Below are positions 22,112-31,863 of a stretch of 64,000 bases of DNA, piece by piece. Positions within the stretch are counted from its first letter, which is position 1. Every line of letters begins with the position of its first letter. Location: NCBI GenBank assembly GCA_018672315.1, contig CP076053.1:3087827-3151826 (forward strand). Direction: 5' to 3'. The DNA comes from Nocardioidaceae bacterium (GTDB taxonomy: Bacteria > Actinomycetota > Actinomycetes > Propionibacteriales > Nocardioidaceae). The translations under genes were made by a program, and so were the position numbers. The notes beneath the pieces were generated by a model that was given only the letters and a program-made list of their open reading frames with translations, was not told where the DNA came from and did not search any database.

Positions 22112-25100
22112 ATGAGCGATCCCTCGACAACCGTCCGTGGCACCTCCTCCTCCGCCTCCGCGACCCCGTTCGCCGACCGTCTGACCGACGGTGAACCCTT
22201 CGCCCTGACCTTCGGTGGACAGGGCTCGGACTGGCTCGGCACGCTCAGCGAGGTGCTCGACGAGGGAGACCGGGGCGAGAGGCTGTCGCGCGTCGTGGAG
22301 CGGTCCACCCGCATCCTCGGTCCCGTGACGGGTCAGGTCGCCCCGGCCCTGTCCCGGCCGTTCACGCCGATCCAGTGGGCGCGTACGTCCGCGCCGGCCG
22401 ACTCCGACGCCGCCGCGCTGTCGGTGCCGGGAGTGCTGCTGAGCCAGATCGCGACGCTTGACCTGCTCGCGGACGAGGGCCTGGACCTCGGTCGCACCTC
22501 GCCGCACGCCGTGGCCGGCCACTCCCAGGGCATCCTCGGCCAGGTGGCCTACGCCGGCCGCCGTCGCGCCAAGGGCGAGGACCTGCCCGGTGACGACGCC
22601 GACAGCATCCTGCTCGCCATGGCCCGTCTCATCGGTGCCGCCGCGACCATCACCGCCCGCCGGGTCGGGCTCGCGGGTGGTCGTCGCCCCGAGGACTCGC
22701 CCATGCTCGCCATCAGCGGCGAGGACGTCGCCGTGGTCCGCGAGCTCGTCGCCGGGGTCGCGACCACCGAGGGCGACCCGGCGGAGCCGATCACCGCGGA
22801 CACCCCCGTCGTCTCCGTGGTCAACGGTCCCCGCCAGGTCGTCGTGAGCGGCTCGGCCACGGCGCTGGCCCGCGTACGCCGTGCCGTCGAGGCCCGGGCC
22901 GCGGTCGAGGCCGCCGACATCGAGGCCAAGAGGCGCGGAGGTCGCGCGTTCGCGCCCACCCTGGACGCCGTCGCCACGACCGTCGGCTTCCACCACCCCG
23001 CGATGACCGACGCGGTCGACCTGGCCGTCACCTGGGCGAACGCCTGCGAGCTCGACGGCGACTTCATCGCCCAGCTCGCCCGGGCGATCCTCGTCGACCC
23101 CGTCGACTGGCCCGCCGACCTCGCCGACGTCGTCGGTGAGGACGGCCACCCCGAGTCCGGGCTGCGCACCGTCGTGGACCTCGGTCCCGGCACCCTGACC
23201 GCCGACCTGACCAGCCGCGTACTGCGCGGCCGCGGTGCCCGCGTGCTGCCCGCCGCGACCCGCCGCGGTCGCGAGCAGCTCTTCACCCCCGGCGCCACGC
23301 TGCCGAGCGTGCAGGACTGGTCCGACCACGCCCCGCGCCTGATCGACCGCGGCGACGGCACCCCCGTCGTCGACACCGCCTTCACCCGGCTCACCGGCAC
23401 CTCGCCGGTGCTGCTGGCCGGCATGACCCCCACGACCGTCGACCCGGAGATCGTCGCCGCGGCCGCGAACGCCGGCCACTGGGCCGAGCTCGCCGGTGGT
23501 GGCCAGGTCACGGAGGAGATCTTCGCGGCGAACGTCGCCCGTCTCGGCGAGCTGCTCGAGCCGGGGCGCACGGCCCAGTTCAACGCGCTCTACCTCGACC
23601 CCTACCTGTGGCGCATGCAGGTCGGCGGTCAGCGCCTCGTGCAGAAGGCGCGTGCGGCCGGTGCCCCGCTGGACGGCGTCGTCGTCTCCGCCGGTGTCCC
23701 CGAGCTCGACGACGCGGTCGCGCTCGTGCGGGAGCTCCGCGAGGCAGGGCTCAGCCACGTCGCCTTCAAGCCCGGCACCGTCGCCCAGATCCGCCAGGTC
23801 GTGGCCATCGCGAAGGCCCTGCGGGACGACGACGTGCCCGTCATCGCCCACGTCGAGGGCGGCGTCGCCGGCGGTCACCACTCGTGGGAGGACCTCGAGG
23901 AACTGCTCCTCGCCACGTACGCCGACCTCCGCGCCGTGGCGAACCTCGTCGTCTGCGTCGGCGGCGGCATCGGCACCCCCGAGGCCGCGGCCACCTACCT
24001 CACCGGCGAGTGGGCCACCGCCCACGGCGAGACCCCCATGCCCGTCGACGGCGTGCTCGTCGGCACCGCCGCGATGGCCGTCGCCGAGGCCACCACCTCA
24101 CCGGCCGTGAAGCAGCTGCTCGTCGACACCCCGGGTCTGACCCGGACCGAGAACGGCGGCTGGGTCGGTGCCGGTCGCGCCGCCGGCGGTGTCGTCTCCG
24201 GGCGCAGCCAGCTCGGCGCCGACATCCACGAGATCGACAACGCCGCGGCTCGTTGCGGCGTGCTGCTGGACGAGGTCGCCGGTGACGCCGAGGCCGTCGC
24301 CGCGCGTCGCGACGAGATCGTCGCCGCGATGGCTGCCACCGCCAAGCCGTACTTCGGTGACCTCGCCGCCATGACGTACGAGCAGCTCCTGCGCCGCTAC
24401 GTCGAGCTCTGCTTCCGTCCCGGCACCCCGGCCGCGGGGTCCGCCAGCGACGCCGGCGCCGTCGAGGACAGCGTCTGGCTCGACGACTCGCTCGCCGCCC
24501 GCTTCACCGACCTGCTCGACCGCGCCGTCGCCCGCGTGCACCCGGCGGACTCCGGCGAGATCGACCGCCCCGTCGAGCAGACCGCCGCGTACGCCGACCC
24601 CGCGGCTGCGATCGACGCCCTCGTCGCGACGCACCCCGAGGCCGCCGCCTGCGTGCTGCACCCGGCCGACGTGTCCCACGTGCTCCAGGTCTTCCGGCGC
24701 CCCGGCAAGCCGGTGCCGTTCGTGCCGGTCGTCGACGCGGACGTGCGTCGCTGGTGGCGCTCGGACTCCCTGTGGCAGGCCCACGACCCCGCGTACGCCG
24801 CGGACGCCGTCTGCGTCATCCCCGGCCCCGTGGCCGTGGCCGGCATCGAGCGCGCGGACGAGCCCGTCGCCGACCTGCTCGACCGGTTCGAGGCCGGCAT
24901 CGCCGACCGTCTCCGTGAGACCGGTGCGGTCGTCACCCCCGCCGTCGGCCGGACCGCCGTCGGTGACGCCGCCGACCTGCTCGACGCGCTCCGAGCCAGC
25001 CACGACGTCGTCTGGGCCGGCCGCACGGTGACCAACCCCCTGCACCGCCTCGCCGGTGCCGGGCGGGTGGAGCTCGTCGCCGGTGAGGAGCGCGAGACGG

Positions 25101-28100
25101 CCGAGATCACCGTGCCGCTGTCCCGTGGCCGGCTGAGGCTGCGTGTCGACCTCACCGACGTCCGCACCGGCGGACTGCCCGTCATCAGCGACGACGCCGC
25201 CACCGCCGCCATGGGCGAGCTGCTCAGCGTGACCGCGGGCGGCAGCCTGCCCGAGCTCGTCGACTCCCCGGAGGGCCCGACCGCCACGTGGACCACCACC
25301 TGGCGTCCGGGCCTCGTGGCCGACCACGTGGGCGTGACCGACCCGGTGCGCCGTCGTCCCACCGACGGTGAGGGCACCGAGGTCGTCGACCCGGCCGCCG
25401 GGGCCGTGCCGGACGCGCTGCTGGGTCTCGCCTGGCCCGCCACCTTCGCGGCCATCGGCCCCGTCGAGGGACTCCTCGACCTCGTCCACGCCGACCACAC
25501 CCTCGAGCTCGCGCCGGGCGTCGACCTCACCCGGATCCCCGACGGGACCGAGATCCGCGTACGCGCCACACGCACCGCCACCGAGACCACGACCGCGGGT
25601 CGGCTGATCTGCGTCGAGGTGACCTTCGGTCACGAGGACGCGCTGCTCGCCACGGCCCACGAGCGCTTCCTCGTGCGCGGCCGCAGCGGACTTCAGGGCG
25701 CCGCCGAGGTCACCGCCCCGCCGTCGGTCACCGACGGCGCCGTCGAGCGACCCCGCACCAAGCTGGACCGCTTCACCGTCGACGCCCCCGTCGACATGGC
25801 CGGTTTCGCCTCCGTCACCGGTGACCACAACCCGCTGCACACCGAGACGGCTGCGGCACGCCTCGCCGGGTTCGACGCACCGATCGCCCACGGCATGTGG
25901 CTCTCGGCCGTCGGCCAGCACGCCGCCGCCGGCGTCGACGCGACCCGCGCCCCGCGACCGGTCCGCGCCTGGTCGGTGCGGTGGACCGCGCCCCTGGCGC
26001 TGGGCGCAGCCGTCGAGGTCACCGTCGAGCGCACCGGCGTACGCGACGGCGACACCGTGCTCGAGGTCTCCGCCCGCGTCGACGGCGAGCTCGTCATGCT
26101 CGCGGACGCCGTGGTGGCGGCGCCGCGCACGGCGTACGCGTTCCCCGGGCAGGGCATCCAGAGCCAGGGGATGGGCCTGGAGGCCCGGTCCCGTTCGGCC
26201 GCGGCCCGTGAGGTCTGGGACCGTGCCGACGCCCACACCCGGGCCCGGCTCGGCTTCTCGATCCTCGCGGTCGTGCGGGACAACCCCGTCGAGATGCTCG
26301 CCGACGGCGCGACGCACCGCCACCCCGACGGCGTGCTGTTCCTGACCCAGTTCACCCAGGTCGCCATGGCGACCCTGGCGGTCGCCCAGGTCGCCGAGCT
26401 GCGCGAGGCCGGCGTCTTCGTCGAGGACGCCGTCACCTGCGGTCACTCGGTGGGGGAGTACAACGCCCTCGCCGCCGTCACCGGCACCCTGCCGCTGGAG
26501 TCGCTGCTCGAGATCGTCTTCCGTCGCGGCATGTCGATGCACGCCCTGGTGCCGCGCGACGCCCAGGGCCGCAGCAACTACCGCCTCGCGGCGATCCGTC
26601 CCGCGCAGGCCGGCCTGTCCGACGAGGAGGTCACCGACTTCGTCGCGGGTGTGGCCGCCGGGTGCGACGAGTTCCTGCAGATCGTGAACTACAACCTGCG
26701 GGGCTCGCAGTACGCGGTCGCCGGCACGATCGCCGGCCTCGAGGTGCTCGAGGCCGCCATCGAGAAGCGGCGCGCCGAGCACGGCGGCAAGGCCGCGTAC
26801 GTGCTGGTGCCCGGCATCGACGTGCCGTTCCACTCCTCCGAGCTGCACGACGGCGTCGCCGACTTCCGACGTCATCTCGAGGACCTGCTGCCCGAGGACA
26901 TGGACGTCACGCCGCTGGTCGGCCGCTACGTGCCGAACCTGGTGCCGAAGCCCTTCGCGCTGGACAAGGCGTACGTCGCCGAGGTCGCCGCCACGGTCGA
27001 CTCCGAGGTGCTCGCCGGCGTGCTGAAGCGCTGGAAGACCTGGTCCAGGACCCCGCTGAAGCTCGGCCGGGCGCTGCTGGTGGAGCTGCTCGCGTGGCAG
27101 TTCGCCAGCCCGGTGCGCTGGATCGAGACCCAGGACCTGCTCTTCGCTGACGCAGACGGAGTCGGGGGCGGGCTCGGCGTGGAGCGGTTCATCGAGGTCG
27201 GCGTCGCCGACGCCCCGACGCTGGCGAACCTGGCGACCAAGACGGTCGCGCTCGACAGCTTCACCGGCACCACGAGGCCGGCCGTGCTCAACTCCTCCCG
27301 GGACGCGGCCGTCGTGCTCGCCACCGACGAGCGCACGTTGCCCGAGGAGCCGAGCGAGACCGCCGAGGAGACGCTCGAAGCGGTCGGGACCACCACCGAG
27401 GCGGCACCCGCACCCTCGCCGTCGGCCGTCGCACCGGCAGCTCCCGCAGCCGAGGCGGGAGCCCCGCGCCCGGCCGACCTGTCCTTCGACGCCGCTGATG
27501 CCACCGCCGCCCTGGTGGCCCTGCGGACGAAGGTGCGTCCGGACCAGATCGGGTCCGCCGACACGATCGAGGCGCTGTGCGACGGCGTCTCCTCGCGACG
27601 CAACCAGCTGCTCGTGGACCTCGGGGCGGAGCTGAACCTCGGCGCCATCGACGGCGCGGCCGAGGCCGACTGGAAGGCGCTCGCGGGCACCGTGAACAAG
27701 CTGGCGCGCACCTACACGGCGTTCGGCCCGGTGCTCACCGAGGCCAGTGCCGACGCCCTGCGTTCCTTCGCCGGCTCCAAGGGTGCCAAGCCCCAGGCCA
27801 TCGCCGACCACGTCACCGGCACCTGGCAGCTCGGCGCCGGCTGGGTCTCCCACGTCGTCGCCGAGCTGACGCTCGGCCTGCGCGACGGCACGTCGGCGCG
27901 CGGCGGAGACCTCGGCTACGACGCGTCCGTGCTCGGCGGCGACCTCGCCGCCGTCGTCGACCACGCCGTCGGCGTCGTCGCCTCGGCACAGGGCGTCGCG
28001 GTGGCCAAGCCCGCCGCCTCCACCGGTGGCGGAGCCACCGTCGACTCCGCCGCGCTGGCGGAGATCACCGACGCCATCACCGGCGCCGACGGCGTGCTCG

Positions 28101-31100
28101 CCGGCACCGCCCGCGACCTGCTGGGCCGCCTCGGGCTGGCCGACCACGGCCACGGTCCCGACGTGTTGGACGAGACCCCCGACAGCGCCGACCTGGACGC
28201 CGAGCTCGCCCGTCTCGTGGAGACCGAGCTCGGGTCGGACTGGGCCCGCGCGGTGACCGGCACGTTCGACGAGCGCCGCGCGGTGCTCCTCGACGACCGG
28301 TGGGCCTCGGTCCGCGAGGACCTGGCCCGTGCCTGGCACCACGACGACACCGACGGCGAGGTGACGGCGCGGTGCTTCACCGCACTTGACGAGGCCGCAG
28401 CGACCCAGGCCCGCTGGTGGCTCGACCGGGCGCGTGCCGCGCAGCGCACCGACCTCGTCAGCTTCTACGGCCGCGTGCTCGCCGAGGCCGACACCAGCGG
28501 TGAGTGGGCGGGGGAGACAGCCGTCGTGACCGGCGCGGCCCCCGGCTCCATCGCCGCCGCCGTCGTCGCCGACCTGCTCCGCGGCGGGGCGTGTGTCGTC
28601 GCGACCACCTCGCGGCTCGACGCGAGGCGGCTCGCGTTCTTCAAGCAGCTCTACCGCGACCACGCCGCGGTCGGCGCGGCCCTGTGGGTGCTGCCGGCCA
28701 ACCTGGCGTCCTTCGCCGACGTCGACGCCCTGACGCGGTGGATCACCTCCCCGGTCACCGAGACCGCCGGCGGGGCGCGTACCGAGGTGCGTCCGGCGCT
28801 CGCCCCGACGCTGGTCTTCCCGTTCGCGGCCCCCGGCGTGCAGGGCAGCGCGGCCGACGCCGGACCGACCTCCGAGGTCGCCTTCCGTGTGCTCGTGTGG
28901 GGTGTCGAGCGGCTCGTCACCGGGCTCGGCGCCGCCGGCGCCGACCACCGGGTCGGGTCCCGCATCCACGTCGTGCTCCCCGGCTCGCCCAACCGTGGCC
29001 GTTTCGGCGGCGACGGCGCGTACGGCGAGGCCAAGGCTGCCTTCGACGCCTTCTGCCAGCGCTGGAACGCCGAGACCGCCTGGGCCGCCCGCACCTCCCT
29101 GGTGCACGCCCACATCGGCTGGGTCCGCGGCACCGGCCTCATGGGCCACAACGACCCGCTGGTCGACGCGGTGACCGAGGCCGGCGTACGCACCTGGTCG
29201 CCGGCCGAGATGGCCGCCGAGCTGCTCACGCTGTGCGACCCGCGGACGCGCGACCGGGCCGCCGGAGCCCCCGTCACCGTGGACCTCACCGGTGGGCTGG
29301 GCGAGGTCGACCTGGACCTCGCCGCTCTCGCCCGTGACGCCCACACCGCCGAGAGGACACACAGTCACGCCGAGGGGGCACAGAGTTCGGTCGAGCCGCT
29401 GCTCGCCCTGACCCACCCGGCCGGGTGGGGCGTGTCCCAGCCGACGATGCCGGACTCCGACCCGTGGCCCGAGACGACCGCGCGCCCCGAGGACCTCGTG
29501 GTCGTCGTCGGCGCGGGCGAGCTCGGCCCGATCGGCTCCTCGCGCACCCGCTTCGAGCTGGAGGTCGAGGACGCCCTCAGCCCGGCCGGGGTGCTGGAGC
29601 TGGCATGGACGACCGGGCTCATCACCTGGGAGAACGACCCCGAGCCCGGCTGGAGCGACTCCGCCACCGGCGAGCTGCTCACCGAGGCCGAGGTCGTCGA
29701 GCGGTTCGCCGAGCAGGTGACCGACGCGGTCGGCATCCGCCCGTTCCGCGACGACAACGCGCTGCAGGACGGCACCGCGCCGCTGGTGGTGCCCGTCTAC
29801 CTCGACGAGGACACCTCCTTCACGGTGCGCACCGAGGACGAGGCCCGCGCCCTGCTGGCCTCCGACCCCGACCACACGCGCATCGCTCCCGACCCGGGCT
29901 CCTCGGACTGGCGGGTCACCCGCCTGGCCGGCTCCGAGATCCGGGTGCCGCGCCGGTTCAAGCTCTCGCGCCACGTGGGTGCGCAGGTGCCGGACGGCTT
30001 CGACCCCGCGGTCTGGGGCCTCGGCCACATGGTCGGCACCACCGACCGCCTCGCCGCGTGGAACCTCGTGGCGACCGTGGACGCCTTCGTCTCCTCGGGT
30101 GTGACCCCGGCGGAGATGCTGCGCTGGATCCACCCGACCCGGTTCGCCAACACCCAGGGGACCGGCATCGGCGGCATGGAGTCGACCCGCAAGATGTACG
30201 TCGACGCCATGCTCGGCGAGAAGCCCCCGAACGACGTGCTCCAGGAGGCCTTGCCGAACGTCATCGCGGCGCACACGGTGCAGGCGTACCTCGGCGGCTA
30301 CGGCTCGATGGTGCACCCGGTCGCCGCCTGCGCCACGGCCGCGGTCAGCGTCGAGGAGGGGGTCGACAAGATCCGCCTCGACAAGGCCGACGTGGTCGTC
30401 ACCGGCGGCTTCGACGACCTGGGGCTCGAGGGGATCCTCGGCTTCGGCTCGATGTCGGCCACGGCCGACACCGACCAGATGCTCGGCAAGGGCATCGAGC
30501 CCGCACACGTCAGCCGCCCCAACGACCGTCGTCGCGGCGGCTTCGTCGAGGGCCAGGGCGGCGGCACCGTCGTGCTCGCCCGCGGTGACGTCGCGCTGCG
30601 GATGGGGCTGCCCGTGCTCGGCGTGGTCGCGTACGCGGGCTCCTTCGCCGACGGCATCCACACCTCGATCCCGGCCCCCGGCCTGGGCGCGATGGGTGCG
30701 GGCATCGGCGGTACCGACTCACCGCTGGCCCGTGGGCTGGCAAGCGTCGGCCTGGGTGCCGACGACGTCGCGGTGGTCTCCAAGCACGACACGTCCACCG
30801 CGGCCAACGACCCGAACGAGTCCCGTCTGCACGAGGCGCTCGCCGGGGCGCTCGGCCGCTCGGCCGGCGCACCGATGTACGTCGTGAGCCAGAAGTCGCT
30901 CACCGGTCACGCCAAGGGCGGCGCGGCCGCCTTCCAGCTGATCGGGCTCAGCCAGCTGCTGACGACCGGCACCATCCCGCCGAACCGGTCGTTGGACTGC
31001 GTCGACGCCCAGCTCGCGGAGAACCCGCACCTGGTGTGGCTGCGCGAGACGCTGCGTACCGGACCGCTCCGGGCCGGCCTGGTCACCAGTCTCGGGTTCG

Positions 31101-31387
31101 GGCACGTCTCCGCGCTGATCGCGCTCGCCCACCCGGCGGCGTTCGCGGCGACGCTCACCGACGCCGAGCGCGAGACGTGGCTGGTCGCCGCGAGCGAGCG
31201 GCTCGCCGCGGGGGAACGGCGTCGTCAGGAGGCCATGTGCGGCGGCGAGGCGCTGTTCACCCGCGTCGACGGACGCCGCTTCGACGACGCCGACCAGCTC
31301 GCCACCCGCCGCGACGAGCAGGCCCTGCTGCTGGATCCGGCCGCACGGCTCGGGGAGGACGGGACCTACCCGGTGAGCGGCGCGTGA
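22112..31387 (+). CDS. fas: Type I fatty acid synthase (multidomain FAS-I)
   Basis: A 3091-residue cytoplasmic megasynthase making acyl-CoAs de novo from acetyl- and malonyl-CoA. Domain order matches mycobacterial FAS-I. AT: Ser138 in AGHSQGILG. ER (about 425-780): LLAGMTPTTVDPE, HVEGGVAGGHHSWEDL. DH: His1239 in GDHNPLHTE. Malonyl/palmitoyl transferase: AYAFPGQGIQSQGMG and Ser1446 in CGHSVGEY. ACP: Ser1827/1828 in CDGVSSRRNQLLVDLG. KR: VVTGAAPGSIAAAVV, Tyr2304/Lys2308. KS: Cys2740 in ACATAAVS, His2892 in SKHDTST, His2933 in LTGHAKGG. A Pro/Ala linker (about 1765-1795) precedes the ACP region. No frame break is seen and all catalytic residues are present. The stop overlaps acpS by 4 bp. The RBS is weak. 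Bacterial FAS-I is best known from mycobacteria and relatives. Confidence 0.95.
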   Translation: MSDPSTTVRGTSSSASATPFADRLTDGEPFALTFGGQGSDWLGTLSEVLDEGDRGERLSRVVERSTRILGPVTGQVAPALSRPFTPIQWARTSAPADSDAAALSVPGVLLSQIATLDLLADEGLDLGRTSPHAVAGHSQGILGQVAYAGRRRAKGEDLPGDDADSILLAMARLIGAAATITARRVGLAGGRRPEDSPMLAISGEDVAVVRELVAGVATTEGDPAEPITADTPVVSVVNGPRQVVVSGSATALARVRRAVEARAAVEAADIEAKRRGGRAFAPTLDAVATTVGFHHPAMTDAVDLAVTWANACELDGDFIAQLARAILVDPVDWPADLADVVGEDGHPESGLRTVVDLGPGTLTADLTSRVLRGRGARVLPAATRRGREQLFTPGATLPSVQDWSDHAPRLIDRGDGTPVVDTAFTRLTGTSPVLLAGMTPTTVDPEIVAAAANAGHWAELAGGGQVTEEIFAANVARLGELLEPGRTAQFNALYLDPYLWRMQVGGQRLVQKARAAGAPLDGVVVSAGVPELDDAVALVRELREAGLSHVAFKPGTVAQIRQVVAIAKALRDDDVPVIAHVEGGVAGGHHSWEDLEELLLATYADLRAVANLVVCVGGGIGTPEAAATYLTGEWATAHGETPMPVDGVLVGTAAMAVAEATTSPAVKQLLVDTPGLTRTENGGWVGAGRAAGGVVSGRSQLGADIHEIDNAAARCGVLLDEVAGDAEAVAARRDEIVAAMAATAKPYFGDLAAMTYEQLLRRYVELCFRPGTPAAGSASDAGAVEDSVWLDDSLAARFTDLLDRAVARVHPADSGEIDRPVEQTAAYADPAAAIDALVATHPEAAACVLHPADVSHVLQVFRRPGKPVPFVPVVDADVRRWWRSDSLWQAHDPAYAADAVCVIPGPVAVAGIERADEPVADLLDRFEAGIADRLRETGAVVTPAVGRTAVGDAADLLDALRASHDVVWAGRTVTNPLHRLAGAGRVELVAGEERETAEITVPLSRGRLRLRVDLTDVRTGGLPVISDDAATAAMGELLSVTAGGSLPELVDSPEGPTATWTTTWRPGLVADHVGVTDPVRRRPTDGEGTEVVDPAAGAVPDALLGLAWPATFAAIGPVEGLLDLVHADHTLELAPGVDLTRIPDGTEIRVRATRTATETTTAGRLICVEVTFGHEDALLATAHERFLVRGRSGLQGAAEVTAPPSVTDGAVERPRTKLDRFTVDAPVDMAGFASVTGDHNPLHTETAAARLAGFDAPIAHGMWLSAVGQHAAAGVDATRAPRPVRAWSVRWTAPLALGAAVEVTVERTGVRDGDTVLEVSARVDGELVMLADAVVAAPRTAYAFPGQGIQSQGMGLEARSRSAAAREVWDRADAHTRARLGFSILAVVRDNPVEMLADGATHRHPDGVLFLTQFTQVAMATLAVAQVAELREAGVFVEDAVTCGHSVGEYNALAAVTGTLPLESLLEIVFRRGMSMHALVPRDAQGRSNYRLAAIRPAQAGLSDEEVTDFVAGVAAGCDEFLQIVNYNLRGSQYAVAGTIAGLEVLEAAIEKRRAEHGGKAAYVLVPGIDVPFHSSELHDGVADFRRHLEDLLPEDMDVTPLVGRYVPNLVPKPFALDKAYVAEVAATVDSEVLAGVLKRWKTWSRTPLKLGRALLVELLAWQFASPVRWIETQDLLFADADGVGGGLGVERFIEVGVADAPTLANLATKTVALDSFTGTTRPAVLNSSRDAAVVLATDERTLPEEPSETAEETLEAVGTTTEAAPAPSPSAVAPAAPAAEAGAPRPADLSFDAADATAALVALRTKVRPDQIGSADTIEALCDGVSSRRNQLLVDLGAELNLGAIDGAAEADWKALAGTVNKLARTYTAFGPVLTEASADALRSFAGSKGAKPQAIADHVTGTWQLGAGWVSHVVAELTLGLRDGTSARGGDLGYDASVLGGDLAAVVDHAVGVVASAQGVAVAKPAASTGGGATVDSAALAEITDAITGADGVLAGTARDLLGRLGLADHGHGPDVLDETPDSADLDAELARLVETELGSDWARAVTGTFDERRAVLLDDRWASVREDLARAWHHDDTDGEVTARCFTALDEAAATQARWWLDRARAAQRTDLVSFYGRVLAEADTSGEWAGETAVVTGAAPGSIAAAVVADLLRGGACVVATTSRLDARRLAFFKQLYRDHAAVGAALWVLPANLASFADVDALTRWITSPVTETAGGARTEVRPALAPTLVFPFAAPGVQGSAADAGPTSEVAFRVLVWGVERLVTGLGAAGADHRVGSRIHVVLPGSPNRGRFGGDGAYGEAKAAFDAFCQRWNAETAWAARTSLVHAHIGWVRGTGLMGHNDPLVDAVTEAGVRTWSPAEMAAELLTLCDPRTRDRAAGAPVTVDLTGGLGEVDLDLAALARDAHTAERTHSHAEGAQSSVEPLLALTHPAGWGVSQPTMPDSDPWPETTARPEDLVVVVGAGELGPIGSSRTRFELEVEDALSPAGVLELAWTTGLITWENDPEPGWSDSATGELLTEAEVVERFAEQVTDAVGIRPFRDDNALQDGTAPLVVPVYLDEDTSFTVRTEDEARALLASDPDHTRIAPDPGSSDWRVTRLAGSEIRVPRRFKLSRHVGAQVPDGFDPAVWGLGHMVGTTDRLAAWNLVATVDAFVSSGVTPAEMLRWIHPTRFANTQGTGIGGMESTRKMYVDAMLGEKPPNDVLQEALPNVIAAHTVQAYLGGYGSMVHPVAACATAAVSVEEGVDKIRLDKADVVVTGGFDDLGLEGILGFGSMSATADTDQMLGKGIEPAHVSRPNDRRRGGFVEGQGGGTVVLARGDVALRMGLPVLGVVAYAGSFADGIHTSIPAPGLGAMGAGIGGTDSPLARGLASVGLGADDVAVVSKHDTSTAANDPNESRLHEALAGALGRSAGAPMYVVSQKSLTGHAKGGAAAFQLIGLSQLLTTGTIPPNRSLDCVDAQLAENPHLVWLRETLRTGPLRAGLVTSLGFGHVSALIALAHPAAFAATLTDAERETWLVAASERLAAGERRRQEAMCGGEALFTRVDGRRFDDADQLATRRDEQALLLDPAARLGEDGTYPVSGA

Positions 31388-31863
31388 GCGTGCCGCTGCA
31401 GCGAGGGGCTCACGACCTCGACCTGCCCGACCTGAGCCCGGCCACGGGAGTCGGCGTGGACGTCGTCGGCATCAGCGCCTTCGCCGCCCAGCTGGGCGCG
31501 CCGGGCACCCGGTTCGCCGCGGTGTTCACGCCCGGGGAGCGGCGTACGGCTACCTCCCGCCCCCACCCCGACGCCAGCCTGGCGGCGCGGTGGGCGGCCA
31601 AGGAGGCCGTGGTCAAGGCGTGGTCGGCAAGCCGCTTCGGTCGCGCCGACGTCATCGGCCGCGACCACCTCGACTGGCGTGAGATCGAGGTGCGCTCCGA
31701 CGCCCTGGGCCGGGTCGCGATCCGCCTGCACGGCGCGGTCGCCGACGCCCTCACCGGACACGAGGTCCTCGTGTCCCTCAGCCACGACGCCGAGGCCGAC
31801 GTCGCCTGCGCGTACGCCGTGCTGATCCCGCGCAGACCCACCACCGAGGAGACCACCGCATGA
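31384..31863 (+). CDS. acpS: Holo-[acyl-carrier-protein] synthase AcpS
   Basis: A 159-residue 4'-phosphopantetheinyl transferase that arms the ACP serine of FAS-I using CoA. Seen: TGVGVDVVGISAFAAQL (Mg-binding Asp), FTPGERRTA, and AARWAAKEAVVKAWS (catalytic Glu/Lys), then SLSHDAEADVACAYAVL. Its GTG overlaps the fas stop (GTGA) and its stop overlaps the next ATG (ATGA), so it is translationally coupled to its substrate, as with mycobacterial fas-acpS. It has an N-terminal extension of about 20 residues compared with minimal AcpS. Confidence 0.92.
   Translation: MSVPLQRGAHDLDLPDLSPATGVGVDVVGISAFAAQLGAPGTRFAAVFTPGERRTATSRPHPDASLAARWAAKEAVVKAWSASRFGRADVIGRDHLDWREIEVRSDALGRVAIRLHGAVADALTGHEVLVSLSHDAEADVACAYAVLIPRRPTTEETTA

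Noticed and set aside
24098-30661. 2187-codon open frame antisense to FAS-I
   Set aside because: It is the shadow of GC3-biased FAS-I codons. The translation is low-complexity Gly/Val/Arg/His-rich with no domain, while the plus frame has complete FAS-I motifs.
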